NCBI GenBank assembly: GCA_028711205.1
Contig: JAQTSP010000084.1
Coordinates: forward strand, 1-9,700
Direction of reading: 5' to 3'
Length of the DNA stretch: 9,700 nucleotides
From: Eubacteriales bacterium
GTDB taxonomy: Bacteria > Bacillota > Clostridia > Christensenellales > SZUA-584
The position numbers and the translations under genes were made by a program. Shown here piece by piece: positions 1-7,897 of this stretch (positions within the stretch are counted from its first letter, which is position 1; each line of letters begins with the position of its first letter). The notes beneath the pieces were generated by a model, which made no database searches, had not been told where the DNA came from, and worked only from the letters and a program-made list of their open reading frames with translations.

Positions 1-638
1 CTTTCAGGCCTCCTCTGGAAGCGTCCGTCCACAGTACCGGTGAGCATGCCGACCCTGAATATGCGGGCATTCAAACCGTTTTCGATCGCATCCAGAACGA
101 TCTCTTCCGCCATAAACTTGCTTCGGATATACTCGTTATCCGCATAGTTCTGACCGACATAATAGCAGTTTTCATCAAACTCGCCGGTGCGCGCTGCGTC
201 ATCAACATAGCGCGTGCCCGATACACTGACAGTGGATACGTGAAAAAGCGCCGCACGCGTCCGTGCCGCCAGCTCTGTCACATTCTTTGTGCCCAACACG
301 TTGACGCGGTCAAACATCTCCGCCGCGCCGACGTGATCGGTAATCGCCGCAGCGTGTATGACCGTATCAATGCCCAATATATCCTCATAGGCCGGCTCAT
401 CCATACCCAGCCGCCCGAGCGAAATATTGCCCCTGACCACAGATACCCGTGAGAGTACGCGGGCGCACCCTCCGGCGCCGAAATAAAACGTCAGAACGTT
501 GCGCAGATATTTCTCACACGCCTTATCGTCCTGTCCCCTGACGAGGCAATGGATATGCGTATCCGGCCTGTCGGCAAGTTCAGCAAGTATATGAGCGCCA
601 AGATATCCCGTTGCGCCTGTCAGCAATATTTTCTCCAG
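1..638 (-). other. NRPS domain R: NAD(P)H-dependent thioester reductase, N-terminal half only
   Basis: This is a short-chain-dehydrogenase-like Rossmann domain of the NRPS-terminal reductase family. The dinucleotide-binding motif is TGATGYLG with G2102, G2105 and G2108. It is followed by VIHAAA, the segment FHVSTVSVSG that supplies the catalytic Ser/Thr, and the active-site pair Y2264 and K2268 in YIRSK. The last visible stretch is RVGMLTGTVDGRFQ, where Met stands at a position usually Asn in the GNL motif of this family as I recall it. All catalytic residues in view are intact. It releases the chain as an aldehyde, or as an alcohol after a second reduction. The window cuts the substrate-binding C-terminal half. 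Confidence 0.92.
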
Positions 639-3600
639 CCTGGCTTCTTCCAGATGGTCATACTTTCTCACCGGCACATCCCGTTTTCCCTCGATCGCGT
701 GTACCCCCTCATATACCGTTTCGCCCCGCACTGTATTCAGCCGCGTGCAAACGGCGCGTAGTGTCTGATAGTCATAAAATTCCTGAGTACCGATGTTCCA
801 CCCGTACTGCAGCAGCGCGGCCTGCACCTTGATGACGCTGAGCGAATCCCCGCCAAGCGCAAAGAAATTATCCGCCGGCCCTATGTTTTCGGCCTTCAGG
901 ACGCGCGACCAAACACGCGCCATTTTTTTCTCGACGTCCGTCATATTGCCGCCGGGCACGCCGGATTCGCCCTGGATCTTATCTCTCTCGGGCCTTTTTA
1001 ATGCCTTGCGGTCCACCTTGCCGTTTGGCGTCAGGGGCAGCGCGCTCATACCGATAAAGAATGACGGCACCATATATGCGGGCAGTTTCTTTGAAAGATG
1101 CGCCCGGATCGTATCCGCGCCGGCCTCTTCGCTCATCGCATAATAGGCGCACAGGAACTTGCCCACGCCCTCGTCCCAGTCCTTTACAACGGCTTCCTCG
1201 ACGCCTTTTATCGCACGCATCGCCGCTTCGATCTCTCCAAGCTCGATGCGCAGCCCGCGGATCTTGACCTGATAATCGGCCCTGCCGCGGATCTCCATTT
1301 CGCCGTTTTGCATAAAAGCGCAGATATCCCCGGACTGATACATCGTATGCCCCGGCCAGTACGGGTCTGGCAAAAACTTTTTGCGGTTCAGGTCATCCCG
1401 GCCGATATAGCCTGTCGCGACGCATGCGCCGCTGATATAGGCCTCGCCCAGTACGCCGACAGGAACCGGCCGCTTATACCTGTCCAGAATATACATGCGC
1501 GTGTTGTCGATCGGCCTGCCGATCGTGATATGCGATGTGTTTGTAAGATCTTTAAACGTACAGTAAACCATGGTTTCCGTCGGGCCGTATCCGCTGATGA
1601 TGCGCGCGTTCATATACTTCTTCAGCAGCTTTAAAAGCGACAGCGGAAATTCTTCTCCGCCCAGCACGATCTTTTTGATATGCTTCGCGGCTGCGGCGCG
1701 AAACGACGGATCGTCCATCAATATGCGCATGCGTGTCGGCGTGGTCTGTATGAACCCGGCATCGGCCGACTCTATCAGCTTTGCCAGCAGATGCGGCTGG
1801 CGAAGCTCCTCCTCGGTACACAGCGCCACCGTGCATCCGAACAGCAGCGGCAGCAGCGCGTCGATCACGAAGATATCAAACGACACCGTGGTCACAGACA
1901 CGCTGGTCTGCTCTTTATCATAGGCAATCGTTGTTTTCGTGCCTTCGTACAGGTTCAGCAGCGCGCGTCTTGGCAGCACGGCACCTTTGGGGATACCGGT
2001 CGACCCGGACGTATAGATCACATACGCCGCATCCTCCATTCGCTCAACAGGCGCCAGGTTTTCGCGCGGCATGTCTATAATATCCTGCACGCGGAGCACC
2101 TCTCCCTCAAAGCGCATATCCGCAGCGCCGTCCGTCAGCAATATCCGCGCACCACTGTCGGCGAGCATGAACGTGATACGGTCCTGCGGATACTCGGGAT
2201 CAAGCGGCAGATATCCGCCGCCGGCTTTCAGAATGCCGAGCAGCCCCGCGGCCATATCAAACGAACGGCGTATGCAAAGCGCGACGATGGTGTTGCGCCC
2301 GACGCCCAGCTCACGCAGCCGGTGCGCGATCTCGTTCGCGCGGGCATTGAGGTCTGCAAACGACATCCTTTTTCCGCCGACGATCAGCGCGGCCTTTTCT
2401 CCCTGCGTTCTTGCGATTTCTTCCAACAGCGACTGAACCGTCAACTCCGCATCAAGCGGCCTGTCTGTCTGATTAAAGCCCTGCGTGACCTGCCATATCT
2501 CCTGCGGCGTCATCATCGCCACATCGCAAAGGCGGATATCCGGCTCGTCCGTGAGCAGCTCAAACAAGCGGCTGATATGCGCGCTCATGCGTTTGACGGT
2601 CTGCTGCCCAAAAAGCCTTGTATTATATTCAAACTGGCATTTTAAGCCGTCCTCATATTCATATACTTCGAGCGTCAGGTCAAGCTTGGCGATCTTCGGA
2701 TCAAACGGATAATAGGATGCCGTCACATTTTCCAATGGCAGATCGTAAGTCCCTTTCGCCTGCACCAGCATCGTATCATAAAGCGGGTTCCGGCTCAAAT
2801 CGCGCGGCAGCTTGAGATCGGCAGCGATGCGCTCGATCGGATAGTCCGCATGCGCCAGAGCGGACACGGCATTTTGAACAAGCTCCTCAAAAAACTGTGA
2901 AAAGCTCATGTCGCCGCGCGGATAATTGCGCAGCGGAAGCGTGTTCAAAAATACGCCCATGACATCGCCCTGCTCCCGACGCGTTCTGCCCGACACCGGC
3001 GTGCCCACGATGATATCCTCCTGCCCGGTGTATTTTGAAAGCAGCACGTTGTATACGGCCAGTACCGCCATGAACAGCGTGGCGCCGCGCTGCTGCGCAA
3101 ACGCGCGCAGCCTGTCCGCCGCCTCTTTGTTTATCTCAAATCCGACACGCGCGCCCTCGAAACGCTGCATGGCGCTGCGCGGCCTGTCCGTATGCAGATT
3201 GAGGAGCGGCAGCTCGCCCGTAAGAACACTCTTCCAGAAATCGCGCTGCAATGAAATGGCTTCCGATTCCAGAAATTCCTGCTGCCACACAGCATAATCC
3301 TTATACTCGATGCCCTTCGGCTCTAGCCTCCGCCCCGAATAAAATCCGGCAAGCTCACTCATCAGTATTTCCAATGACCTTTTATCGCTGATGCTGTGGT
3401 GCATGTCGATAAACAATATGTGCCGTTCCGGCTCCGTTTCTATCAGCGACACGCGCATCAAAGGCGCTTTTTTCATATCAAAAGGCTTTACAAGCCTTAC
3501 CAGCAACGCATCCAGATCTTTTGGCGCACATTTTAAGTATTCGATATCAAACGTCACATCATCGTGAATCTTTTGCCGAATCGCGCCGTCTTTCAAAATA

Positions 3601-6600
3601 AACGATGTGCGGAGCGCGTCATGGCGTTCAATCAACCGGTCAAACGCATGCCGCAGCCGGCCTTTATCCAGCATACCGTGAATCGCGAAAGCCACGGGTA
3701 TGTTATATGCCGTGGATTCCTGTCCCTGCATCAAGACCCACATCCGCTGCTGCGCGGACGATACCGGATAGTCCGGCTGTTCCGGCGCGGGCAGTATGGG
3801 CCGGTACGCGCATTCCTCCGCCGCGTCGATCAGCGCCGCGAAATCTTTGAGCCGCGGAGAACGGTATACATCCTCGAGCATGATATCGACGCGGAACTTG
3901 TGCATGACCTGGGACATCACGCCCACAATGCTGAGCGAATCTCCGCCGATGTCAAAAAAGCTGTCGTTGCGGCCGATCTGCTGGGCGCCGAGCGCGGCGC
4001 GCCATATTTCCGCAAGCGACTGCTCTGTTTCCGTCTCCGGCGGAACATAATCTTCTCCCATCGCCTCCTGCTCGTCCTGCTGCGGATCGGGCAGGCGGCT
4101 TCTGTCCACCTTGCCGCTCGCGCCGAAAGGCAGGCTGTCAATGACCATAAAGTATGAGGGTATCATGTATGCAGGCAGATCGCGCACAAGCTGCGCTTTG
4201 ATATCCGCTTTTTTCGGCGGATTTCCGCACAAGTAAGCGCACAGGTATTTGCGGCCGGAAGCATCTTCCCTGTCCGCCACCACGCACGCTGTCACGCCGG
4301 CCACCTGCATCAGACGGTTTTCGATCTCACCCAACTCAATGCGGTAGCCGCGTATCTTAACCTGTTTGTCGATGCGTCCCAAAAACTCGATCTCACCTAA
4401 AGGGTACCACCTGACGAGATCGCCCGTGCGGTAAAGCTTTTCCCCGGGGATGTATGGATTGCTCACGAACCGCTCTCTGTTGAGCTCCGGTTTGTTGATA
4501 TATCCTCTCGAGACGCCTTTGCCGCCCACATACAACTCTCCCGGCACGCCGATCGGCACCGGATTTTTATGCGCGTCGAGTATGTATGCCTTGACATTGT
4601 GCATCGGCCTGCCGATGTTGGGCACCTTCGCGCGCGTCACGTCCGTACAGGTACAGCACACCGTGATCTCAGTCGGCCCGTAAAAGTTGGTGATACGCGC
4701 ATTCGTGCTCTGCTGTACCTTTGAAAGCAGTTTTTCAGATAATACATCACCGCCCATGCCGATCTCCCTGAAATCCTTGATGCAAGACGGGCCCTGCGGA
4801 TCCGACAGCAACAGCTCCATACGCCCGGGCGTCACACACATCATGTTGACCTGCGCAGACTTTATGAGCCTGACCATGTTGCGCGGTATATTGACTTCAT
4901 GTTCTTTTGCCATCACCAGCGCCGCACCGTTTAGCAGCGCCAGCAGCAATTCCATCACGCTGATATCAAAAGAGATGGACGCCGCACAAAGCAGTTTCGC
5001 GCCCGGATAAAAATCCCAGATATTGTTTAACGAATAGACAAAATGCACGATCGAACGGTGCTCGATCTGCACGCCTTTCGGCTGGCCGGTCGAACCGGAA
5101 GTATAGATGACATAAGCAAGATGCTCCGGGCCGCAGCCGGGGGCCACGTGCGTATCGTCCGGCAGCGCCAGCGGTATGTTCGTTTTGACGGTACAAAGCC
5201 CCGGCGGGCATTTTTCGGCCAACTCCGGCGATATCAGCAGTATGCGCGCACCGCTGTCTGCCAGCATATACGCGATACGGTCCTCGGGCAGTTCCGCGTC
5301 GATCGGCAAAAACGCGCCGCCCGCTTTGAGAATCGCCAGCACTGATACACAGTAATCGATCGTCCGCAGAACAAGCAGCCCGACAATGCTGTCCGTGCCC
5401 ACGCCCTGCTTTTTCAAGTGTAACGCGAGCGCCGTCGAGCGCGCATCAAGCTCTCCATATGTCATGGAACGCCCTTCGCTGATCACGGCAACCGCATCGC
5501 CAGGCGTTTTATCGGCGCATTGATACCATAAGTCGACGAGTGTTTCTCCCTCGGGATAATCATGGGCGGTATCGTTGAAACGGTTAACGACCCTGTCCCA
5601 CTCCTCGTCGGACATCAGGTCGAGCATAAAGAGCGGTTTGTCGGGATGCCCTATCATGTCGCTGATGATATTGTTCAAATGGGCATGGATATACTCGATC
5701 TCTTTATGCGAGAAAAACGGCGTATGATGATCGTAGTCCACGATAAATTTGCCGTCGTCCTCGCGGTCGTTGACATGGATTGAGAGAGAATTGGACTGGG
5801 AACCGCTGAAATGCCACCGGCCTTCATAGGTGAACTGTTTCGCGTTTTTATGAAATTTGCCGATCTGGTAAGAAAGCGTCACGTCATAGAGCGATTCAAG
5901 GCCCTTGTGCTTTTTACGCAGGTCCTGCAGCAGCATGTCATAAGGATATTTTTGATGCTTCAGCGCAGAGAACCACTCGTTGGATACCACCTGCGCAAAC
6001 TCGGTAAAAGACAGGTCGTCCTGTATCTCGATGCGTATCGGCACCGTGCTCACAAACATGCCAAACGCGCCTTTCGCGTGCAGAGATGTCCTGTTGACGA
6101 CCGGCGCGCCGATGATGATATCCTTTTTATTGGTGATACGGTTGATATAGATCGCAAGCGCCGAAAGAAACAGCGAGAAAACGGAGATTTCGGCCTGTTC
6201 GCAGTACGCGCGGATACGTGCCGACCGTGCGGCCGGAATCACATACGCCTTGCGCCGCGCTTTCGTGCTGAAATAGTTGGTTTTTTTCTGTTTGATAAAC
6301 GTGGGCTCCGGCAGCTCGTTAAACCGGTTGTCCCAATACCGCTGGTCGTATGAAAAACGGCTGGATTTTAAGTAACTCTCTTCCTCGCTGATAAAGTCGA
6401 CATATGAGCGGAGCTCAAAATCAGGCGTCGGCCTGCCGTCAAGCAGGCTCGCGTAGTTTTCCATGATCTGATTCGAGAATTCGACGATAGACAGCGCGTC
6501 AGAAATGATATGATGAAATTTGGCGTAAATACCGCCTTCCTCATCGTTTAGCCGGAACAGCGCGAAATAAAAGAGGTTGCTGTCGATAAGCGGCATCGGT

Positions 6601-6920
6601 ACCTGCGTCTGCATCGTGTCCCATTCGAAAAGCTTTGATACCCCGTGGTCGGAAAAATCCATCAGATCGATCGCGTATGAACTGTAGTCCGCAATATACT
6701 GATATGGTTCATCGTTGACGAGGCCGATACGCAGACGGATGGACTCGTTGTCGCGCAGGAATATATTGATGGCGCTCTCAAGCAGCTTATAATTCAATTG
6801 GCCCTTGATCTTCAGCGTGCCGGCATTGTTCCACATGCCTGTATCCGGATGCAGTCTCTCCGAATACCATATGCGCTGCTGCGGATGCGTCAGGGCATAT
6901 CGGGGCTTTTGTTGACTCAT
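1..6920 (-). CDS. Dimodular NRPS with terminal thioester reductase, C-A-T-C-A-T-R (3' end outside window)
   Basis: The minus-strand frame from ATG 6920 stays open through 2306 complete codons to the window edge; I checked each line for in-frame stops. The domains in order, by approximate residue, are C1 8-440, A1 460-950, T1 962-1030, C2 1050-1475, A2 1490-1985, T2 1992-2060 and R from 2095 onward. The protein begins MSQQKPRYALTHPQQRIW, directly at the first C-domain motif, which supports the start. Each module activates one amino acid, tethers it to its T domain and condenses it. There is no epimerase, methyltransferase or thioesterase domain in view, so the product should be an L,L-dipeptide released by NAD(P)H-dependent reduction. 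With a C domain at the N-terminus and an acyl ligase plus ACP in the same operon, I infer N-acylation of the first residue. Roughly 150-200 residues of the R domain are probably missing to the left. Confidence 0.95.
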   Translation of the reverse strand, partial: MSQQKPRYALTHPQQRIWYSERLHPDTGMWNNAGTLKIKGQLNYKLLESAINIFLRDNESIRLRIGLVNDEPYQYIADYSSYAIDLMDFSDHGVSKLFEWDTMQTQVPMPLIDSNLFYFALFRLNDEEGGIYAKFHHIISDALSIVEFSNQIMENYASLLDGRPTPDFELRSYVDFISEEESYLKSSRFSYDQRYWDNRFNELPEPTFIKQKKTNYFSTKARRKAYVIPAARSARIRAYCEQAEISVFSLFLSALAIYINRITNKKDIIIGAPVVNRTSLHAKGAFGMFVSTVPIRIEIQDDLSFTEFAQVVSNEWFSALKHQKYPYDMLLQDLRKKHKGLESLYDVTLSYQIGKFHKNAKQFTYEGRWHFSGSQSNSLSIHVNDREDDGKFIVDYDHHTPFFSHKEIEYIHAHLNNIISDMIGHPDKPLFMLDLMSDEEWDRVVNRFNDTAHDYPEGETLVDLWYQCADKTPGDAVAVISEGRSMTYGELDARSTALALHLKKQGVGTDSIVGLLVLRTIDYCVSVLAILKAGGAFLPIDAELPEDRIAYMLADSGARILLISPELAEKCPPGLCTVKTNIPLALPDDTHVAPGCGPEHLAYVIYTSGSTGQPKGVQIEHRSIVHFVYSLNNIWDFYPGAKLLCAASISFDISVMELLLALLNGAALVMAKEHEVNIPRNMVRLIKSAQVNMMCVTPGRMELLLSDPQGPSCIKDFREIGMGGDVLSEKLLSKVQQSTNARITNFYGPTEITVCCTCTDVTRAKVPNIGRPMHNVKAYILDAHKNPVPIGVPGELYVGGKGVSRGYINKPELNRERFVSNPYIPGEKLYRTGDLVRWYPLGEIEFLGRIDKQVKIRGYRIELGEIENRLMQVAGVTACVVADREDASGRKYLCAYLCGNPPKKADIKAQLVRDLPAYMIPSYFMVIDSLPFGASGKVDRSRLPDPQQDEQEAMGEDYVPPETETEQSLAEIWRAALGAQQIGRNDSFFDIGGDSLSIVGVMSQVMHKFRVDIMLEDVYRSPRLKDFAALIDAAEECAYRPILPAPEQPDYPVSSAQQRMWVLMQGQESTAYNIPVAFAIHGMLDKGRLRHAFDRLIERHDALRTSFILKDGAIRQKIHDDVTFDIEYLKCAPKDLDALLVRLVKPFDMKKAPLMRVSLIETEPERHILFIDMHHSISDKRSLEILMSELAGFYSGRRLEPKGIEYKDYAVWQQEFLESEAISLQRDFWKSVLTGELPLLNLHTDRPRSAMQRFEGARVGFEINKEAADRLRAFAQQRGATLFMAVLAVYNVLLSKYTGQEDIIVGTPVSGRTRREQGDVMGVFLNTLPLRNYPRGDMSFSQFFEELVQNAVSALAHADYPIERIAADLKLPRDLSRNPLYDTMLVQAKGTYDLPLENVTASYYPFDPKIAKLDLTLEVYEYEDGLKCQFEYNTRLFGQQTVKRMSAHISRLFELLTDEPDIRLCDVAMMTPQEIWQVTQGFNQTDRPLDAELTVQSLLEEIARTQGEKAALIVGGKRMSFADLNARANEIAHRLRELGVGRNTIVALCIRRSFDMAAGLLGILKAGGGYLPLDPEYPQDRITFMLADSGARILLTDGAADMRFEGEVLRVQDIIDMPRENLAPVERMEDAAYVIYTSGSTGIPKGAVLPRRALLNLYEGTKTTIAYDKEQTSVSVTTVSFDIFVIDALLPLLFGCTVALCTEEELRQPHLLAKLIESADAGFIQTTPTRMRILMDDPSFRAAAAKHIKKIVLGGEEFPLSLLKLLKKYMNARIISGYGPTETMVYCTFKDLTNTSHITIGRPIDNTRMYILDRYKRPVPVGVLGEAYISGACVATGYIGRDDLNRKKFLPDPYWPGHTMYQSGDICAFMQNGEMEIRGRADYQVKIRGLRIELGEIEAAMRAIKGVEEAVVKDWDEGVGKFLCAYYAMSEEAGADTIRAHLSKKLPAYMVPSFFIGMSALPLTPNGKVDRKALKRPERDKIQGESGVPGGNMTDVEKKMARVWSRVLKAENIGPADNFFALGGDSLSVIKVQAALLQYGWNIGTQEFYDYQTLRAVCTRLNTVRGETVYEGVHAIEGKRDVPVRKYDHLEEARLEKILLTGATGYLGAHILAELADRPDTHIHCLVRGQDDKACEKYLRNVLTFYFGAGGCARVLSRVSVVRGNISLGRLGMDEPAYEDILGIDTVIHAAAITDHVGAAEMFDRVNVLGTKNVTELAARTRAALFHVSTVSVSGTRYVDDAARTGEFDENCYYVGQNYADNEYIRSKFMAEEIVLDAIENGLNARIFRVGMLTGTVDGRFQRRPE
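741..947 (-). other. NRPS domain T2: peptidyl carrier domain, module 2
   Basis: The motif FFALGGDSLS holds the phosphopantetheine serine, S2026. It is directly followed, after a linker of about 35 residues, by the reductase domain, so it carries the finished acyl-dipeptidyl thioester that is reductively released. Confidence 0.93.
966..2453 (-). other. NRPS domain A2: adenylation domain, module 2
   Basis: Motifs are A3 TSGSTGIPKG (1637-1646), A4 from FDIFVID (1681-1687), A5 SGYGPTETMVY, A8 RGLRIELGEIE and the A10 lysine K1968 in NGKVD. The eye-aligned GrsA positions read D, I, I, Q, I, L, G, V, Y, plus K. Asp at 235 again indicates an alpha-amino acid. The code starts like glycine codes (D-I-L-Q) but differs at 301 and 322, and I do not recognise it. 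This residue becomes the C-terminal aldehyde, so it would set the P1 preference of a protease-inhibiting product. Confidence 0.9.
2496..3773 (-). other. NRPS domain C2: condensation domain, module 2
   Basis: It starts with YPVSSAQQRMWVL. The catalytic motif is HHSISDK with H1174, H1175 and D1179; Lys1180 replaces the usual Gly. Later segments IIVGTPVSGRTRR and VMGVFLNTLPLR match conserved C-domain regions. It should join the T1-bound acyl-aminoacyl group to the amino acid on T2. Absence of an upstream epimerase fits an LCL-type domain, by inference. Confidence 0.9.
3831..4037 (-). other. NRPS domain T1: peptidyl carrier domain, module 1
   Basis: The carrier motif FFDIGGDSLS carries the phosphopantetheine serine, S995. 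A normal-length helix bundle surrounds it (TEQSLAEIW before, EDVYRSPRLKDFAALI after). It should hold the N-acyl aminoacyl intermediate and is a substrate for the PPTase encoded upstream. Confidence 0.93.
4071..5543 (-). other. NRPS domain A1: adenylation domain, module 1
   Basis: The A3 motif is TSGSTGQPKG (607-616), A4 starts at FDISVME (651-657), A5 is NFYGPTE, A7/A8 include YRTGD and GRIDKQVKIRGYRIELGEIE, and the A10 lysine is K937 in SGKVD. Aligned by eye to GrsA, the specificity positions 235, 236, 239, 278, 299, 301, 322, 330 and 331 read D, I, M, C, I, M, F, V, C, with K937 as 517. Asp at 235 means an alpha-amino acid; the other eight positions are all nonpolar or Cys, suggesting a hydrophobic side chain. 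I recognise no exact published code. Confidence 0.9.
5601..6899 (-). other. NRPS domain C1: N-terminal condensation domain, probable acyl-starter type
   Basis: The opening motif is ALTHPQQRIWYSERLHP. The catalytic motif reads HHIISDA, with H136, H137 and D141 kept but Ala in place of the usual final Gly. Further downstream are the conserved-type segments IIIGAPVVNRT and GMFVSTVPIR. As the first domain of the protein it has no upstream T domain in cis, so its donor must come in trans; the neighbouring ACP is the obvious candidate. The starter assignment is by position and context; a phylogeny of C domains would be needed to separate it from an LCL domain. Confidence 0.85.
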
Positions 6921-6926
6921 GTAATG

Positions 6927-6935
6927 CACTACCTT
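6927..6935 (-). promoter_or_regulatory. Ribosome binding site of the NRPS
   Basis: AAGGTAGTG matches the ideal AAGGAGGTG at seven of nine positions and ends 6 nt before the ATG at 6920. It follows an AT-rich patch (TTATATTATATATA) that would keep the site unstructured. It supports the 6920 start over an in-frame ATG at 6995 that would add 25 residues with no resemblance to a C domain. Confidence 0.65.
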
Positions 6936-6975
6936 ATATATAATATAACTTTGTTTGCTGCAAAATGGCACATCC

Positions 6976-6993
6976 GGGGTGGTACAGCACCCC
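6976..6993 (-). other. Perfect 6-bp hairpin between PPTase and NRPS genes
   Basis: GGGGTG and CACCCC flank a six-base loop. Five of the six pairs are G-C. It lies in the 105-bp gap, 55 nt upstream of the NRPS start. No U-run follows on either strand, so it is not a standard intrinsic terminator. A role in mRNA processing or stability, or no role at all, fits equally well. Confidence 0.4.
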
Positions 6994-7025
6994 ATAAGAT
7001 CGCTTCCACTACGCGTAACAAATTA

Positions 7026-7676
7026 TTATTCCATCAGTGCGGCGTTTTCTATCCATTCAGGCGTATCAAAGTCCGGCGTATCCGCGCATACCGCCGCCTG
7101 ATATCCGTCGACGCTGTCGATCAGCGCGAACCGGCACCCCTCGGTGTTTGTCCGTATCGTATTCCCGGCAGGATACACGATCAACCGGTCAAGCGCGTCG
7201 CTGATCCCTGTACCGCCGTATTTCAGATACGCTTCTTTGAGCGTCCAAACCTTAAAGAACAGTCTGACTTTTCCGATGGCATTTTGATAGGCCTGCCACT
7301 CTTCATCTGACATGATCCGCTTCGCCAGGCTGTCATCCACCGGCCGAATGTGCTCAATATCCGCGCCCACCGGCTTATCATGCACCGCGCACATCGCCAC
7401 ACACCCTGAATGACTGATATTAAAACACACACCCTCCGCGCTTTTCAGATACGGCTTTCCAAACTCTCCAACGCCCCAATCGTCCGGCGACGGCACGATA
7501 CTAAATTCGCGTTTCAGCGAGAAGCACAGCAGCCGCTGAGCCGTCAGCGCAAGATTCCTGTGCTCCGCGTGTTTTAATCGTCCTATCCTTTGACGCTTTT
7601 CATCCGGAAGGCACGCCATCCATTCTTCCGCCGACGCGCTGTTGATATCAGACGACCGCGCAAAATAAATCTTCAT
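7026..7676 (-). CDS. Sfp-type 4'-phosphopantetheinyl transferase
   Basis: This 216-residue enzyme moves the phosphopantetheine arm from CoA to the conserved serine of carrier domains, making apo-ACP and apo-T domains active. The Sfp-family motifs are present in order: FGKPYL (72-77), FNISHS (85-90), GADIE (104-108, with D106 and E108 as metal ligands), and WTLKEAYLK (144-152, with E148 as the third acidic ligand and K152). The length is near that of Sfp itself (about 224). The second residue of the GxDxE motif is Ala where Val or Ile is usual, a mild variation. Its ATG overlaps the ACP stop as ATGA and lacks a strong ribosome binding site, so it is probably translated by coupling. Likely targets are the upstream ACP (Ser34) and NRPS residues S995 and S2026. 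Two in-frame stop codons end the gene, and the NRPS starts 105 bp further on. Confidence 0.95.
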   Translation of the reverse strand: MKIYFARSSDINSASAEEWMACLPDEKRQRIGRLKHAEHRNLALTAQRLLCFSLKREFSIVPSPDDWGVGEFGKPYLKSAEGVCFNISHSGCVAMCAVHDKPVGADIEHIRPVDDSLAKRIMSDEEWQAYQNAIGKVRLFFKVWTLKEAYLKYGGTGISDALDRLIVYPAGNTIRTNTEGCRFALIDSVDGYQAAVCADTPDFDTPEWIENAALME

Positions 7677-7897
7677 CTGCTTTTTTCAAGATAAGCCATG
7701 ATGTCCTTCACTTTTGAAAATTTACGGATATCCTTTTCGGGGACTTCAATATCAAACGCGACCTCGAACGCGCACACAAGCTCTACAAGATCAAGTGAAT
7801 TGATATTAAGCTCTGTCAAAAGACCGGTCTCCGGCGTCAGCTCCACGCCCCTGCAGTCGATATATTGTTCTATTATTGTTTTGACCTGTTCAAACAT
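7673..7897 (-). CDS. Stand-alone acyl carrier protein (phosphopantetheine-binding)
   Basis: This is a 74-residue carrier protein, the normal size for a discrete ACP. The modification site lies in LNINSLDLVEL, with Ser34 as the predicted 4'-phosphopantetheine attachment point; it has NIN in place of the usual DLGxD-type residues before the Ser-Leu. The acidic helix after the serine (ELVCAFEVAFDIEVPE) and the C-terminal KVKDIMAYLEK helix are typical of type II ACPs. The start is ATG at 7897, overlapping the ligase stop by 8 nt; an upstream in-frame ATG at 8008 would add 37 residues that do not look like ACP and would lie inside ligase coding sequence. The stop overlaps the PPTase start by 4 nt. 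Its place between an acyl ligase and a PPTase, ahead of an NRPS with an N-terminal C domain, suggests that it presents the acyl starter to the NRPS. A role in bulk fatty-acid synthesis is less likely because no fab genes are visible. Confidence 0.9.
   Translation of the reverse strand: MFEQVKTIIEQYIDCRGVELTPETGLLTELNINSLDLVELVCAFEVAFDIEVPEKDIRKFSKVKDIMAYLEKSR

Noticed and set aside
1680..2645. A 321-codon plus-strand open frame
   Set aside because: It lies antisense to the A2 and C2 parts of the NRPS, has a composition rich in Arg, His and Gln typical of a reverse-strand shadow, and shows no domain or ribosome binding site.
3564..6353. Several plus-strand open frames of 70-200 codons over the NRPS
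   Set aside because: All are opposite an intact 2306-codon coding frame with recognisable domains; none has its own motif, promoter or ribosome binding site.
6936..6960. Promoter in the AT-rich patch before the NRPS
   Set aside because: TATATT or TATATA could serve as -10, but no convincing -35 lies at proper spacing, and the second option would start transcription beyond the ribosome binding site.
6976..6993. The hairpin as an intrinsic terminator
   Set aside because: The stem is only 6 bp and no T-run follows on either strand.
6921..6995. In-frame ATG at 6995 as an earlier NRPS start
   Set aside because: It would add 25 residues unlike any C domain and place the strong AAGGTAGTG site inside the gene.
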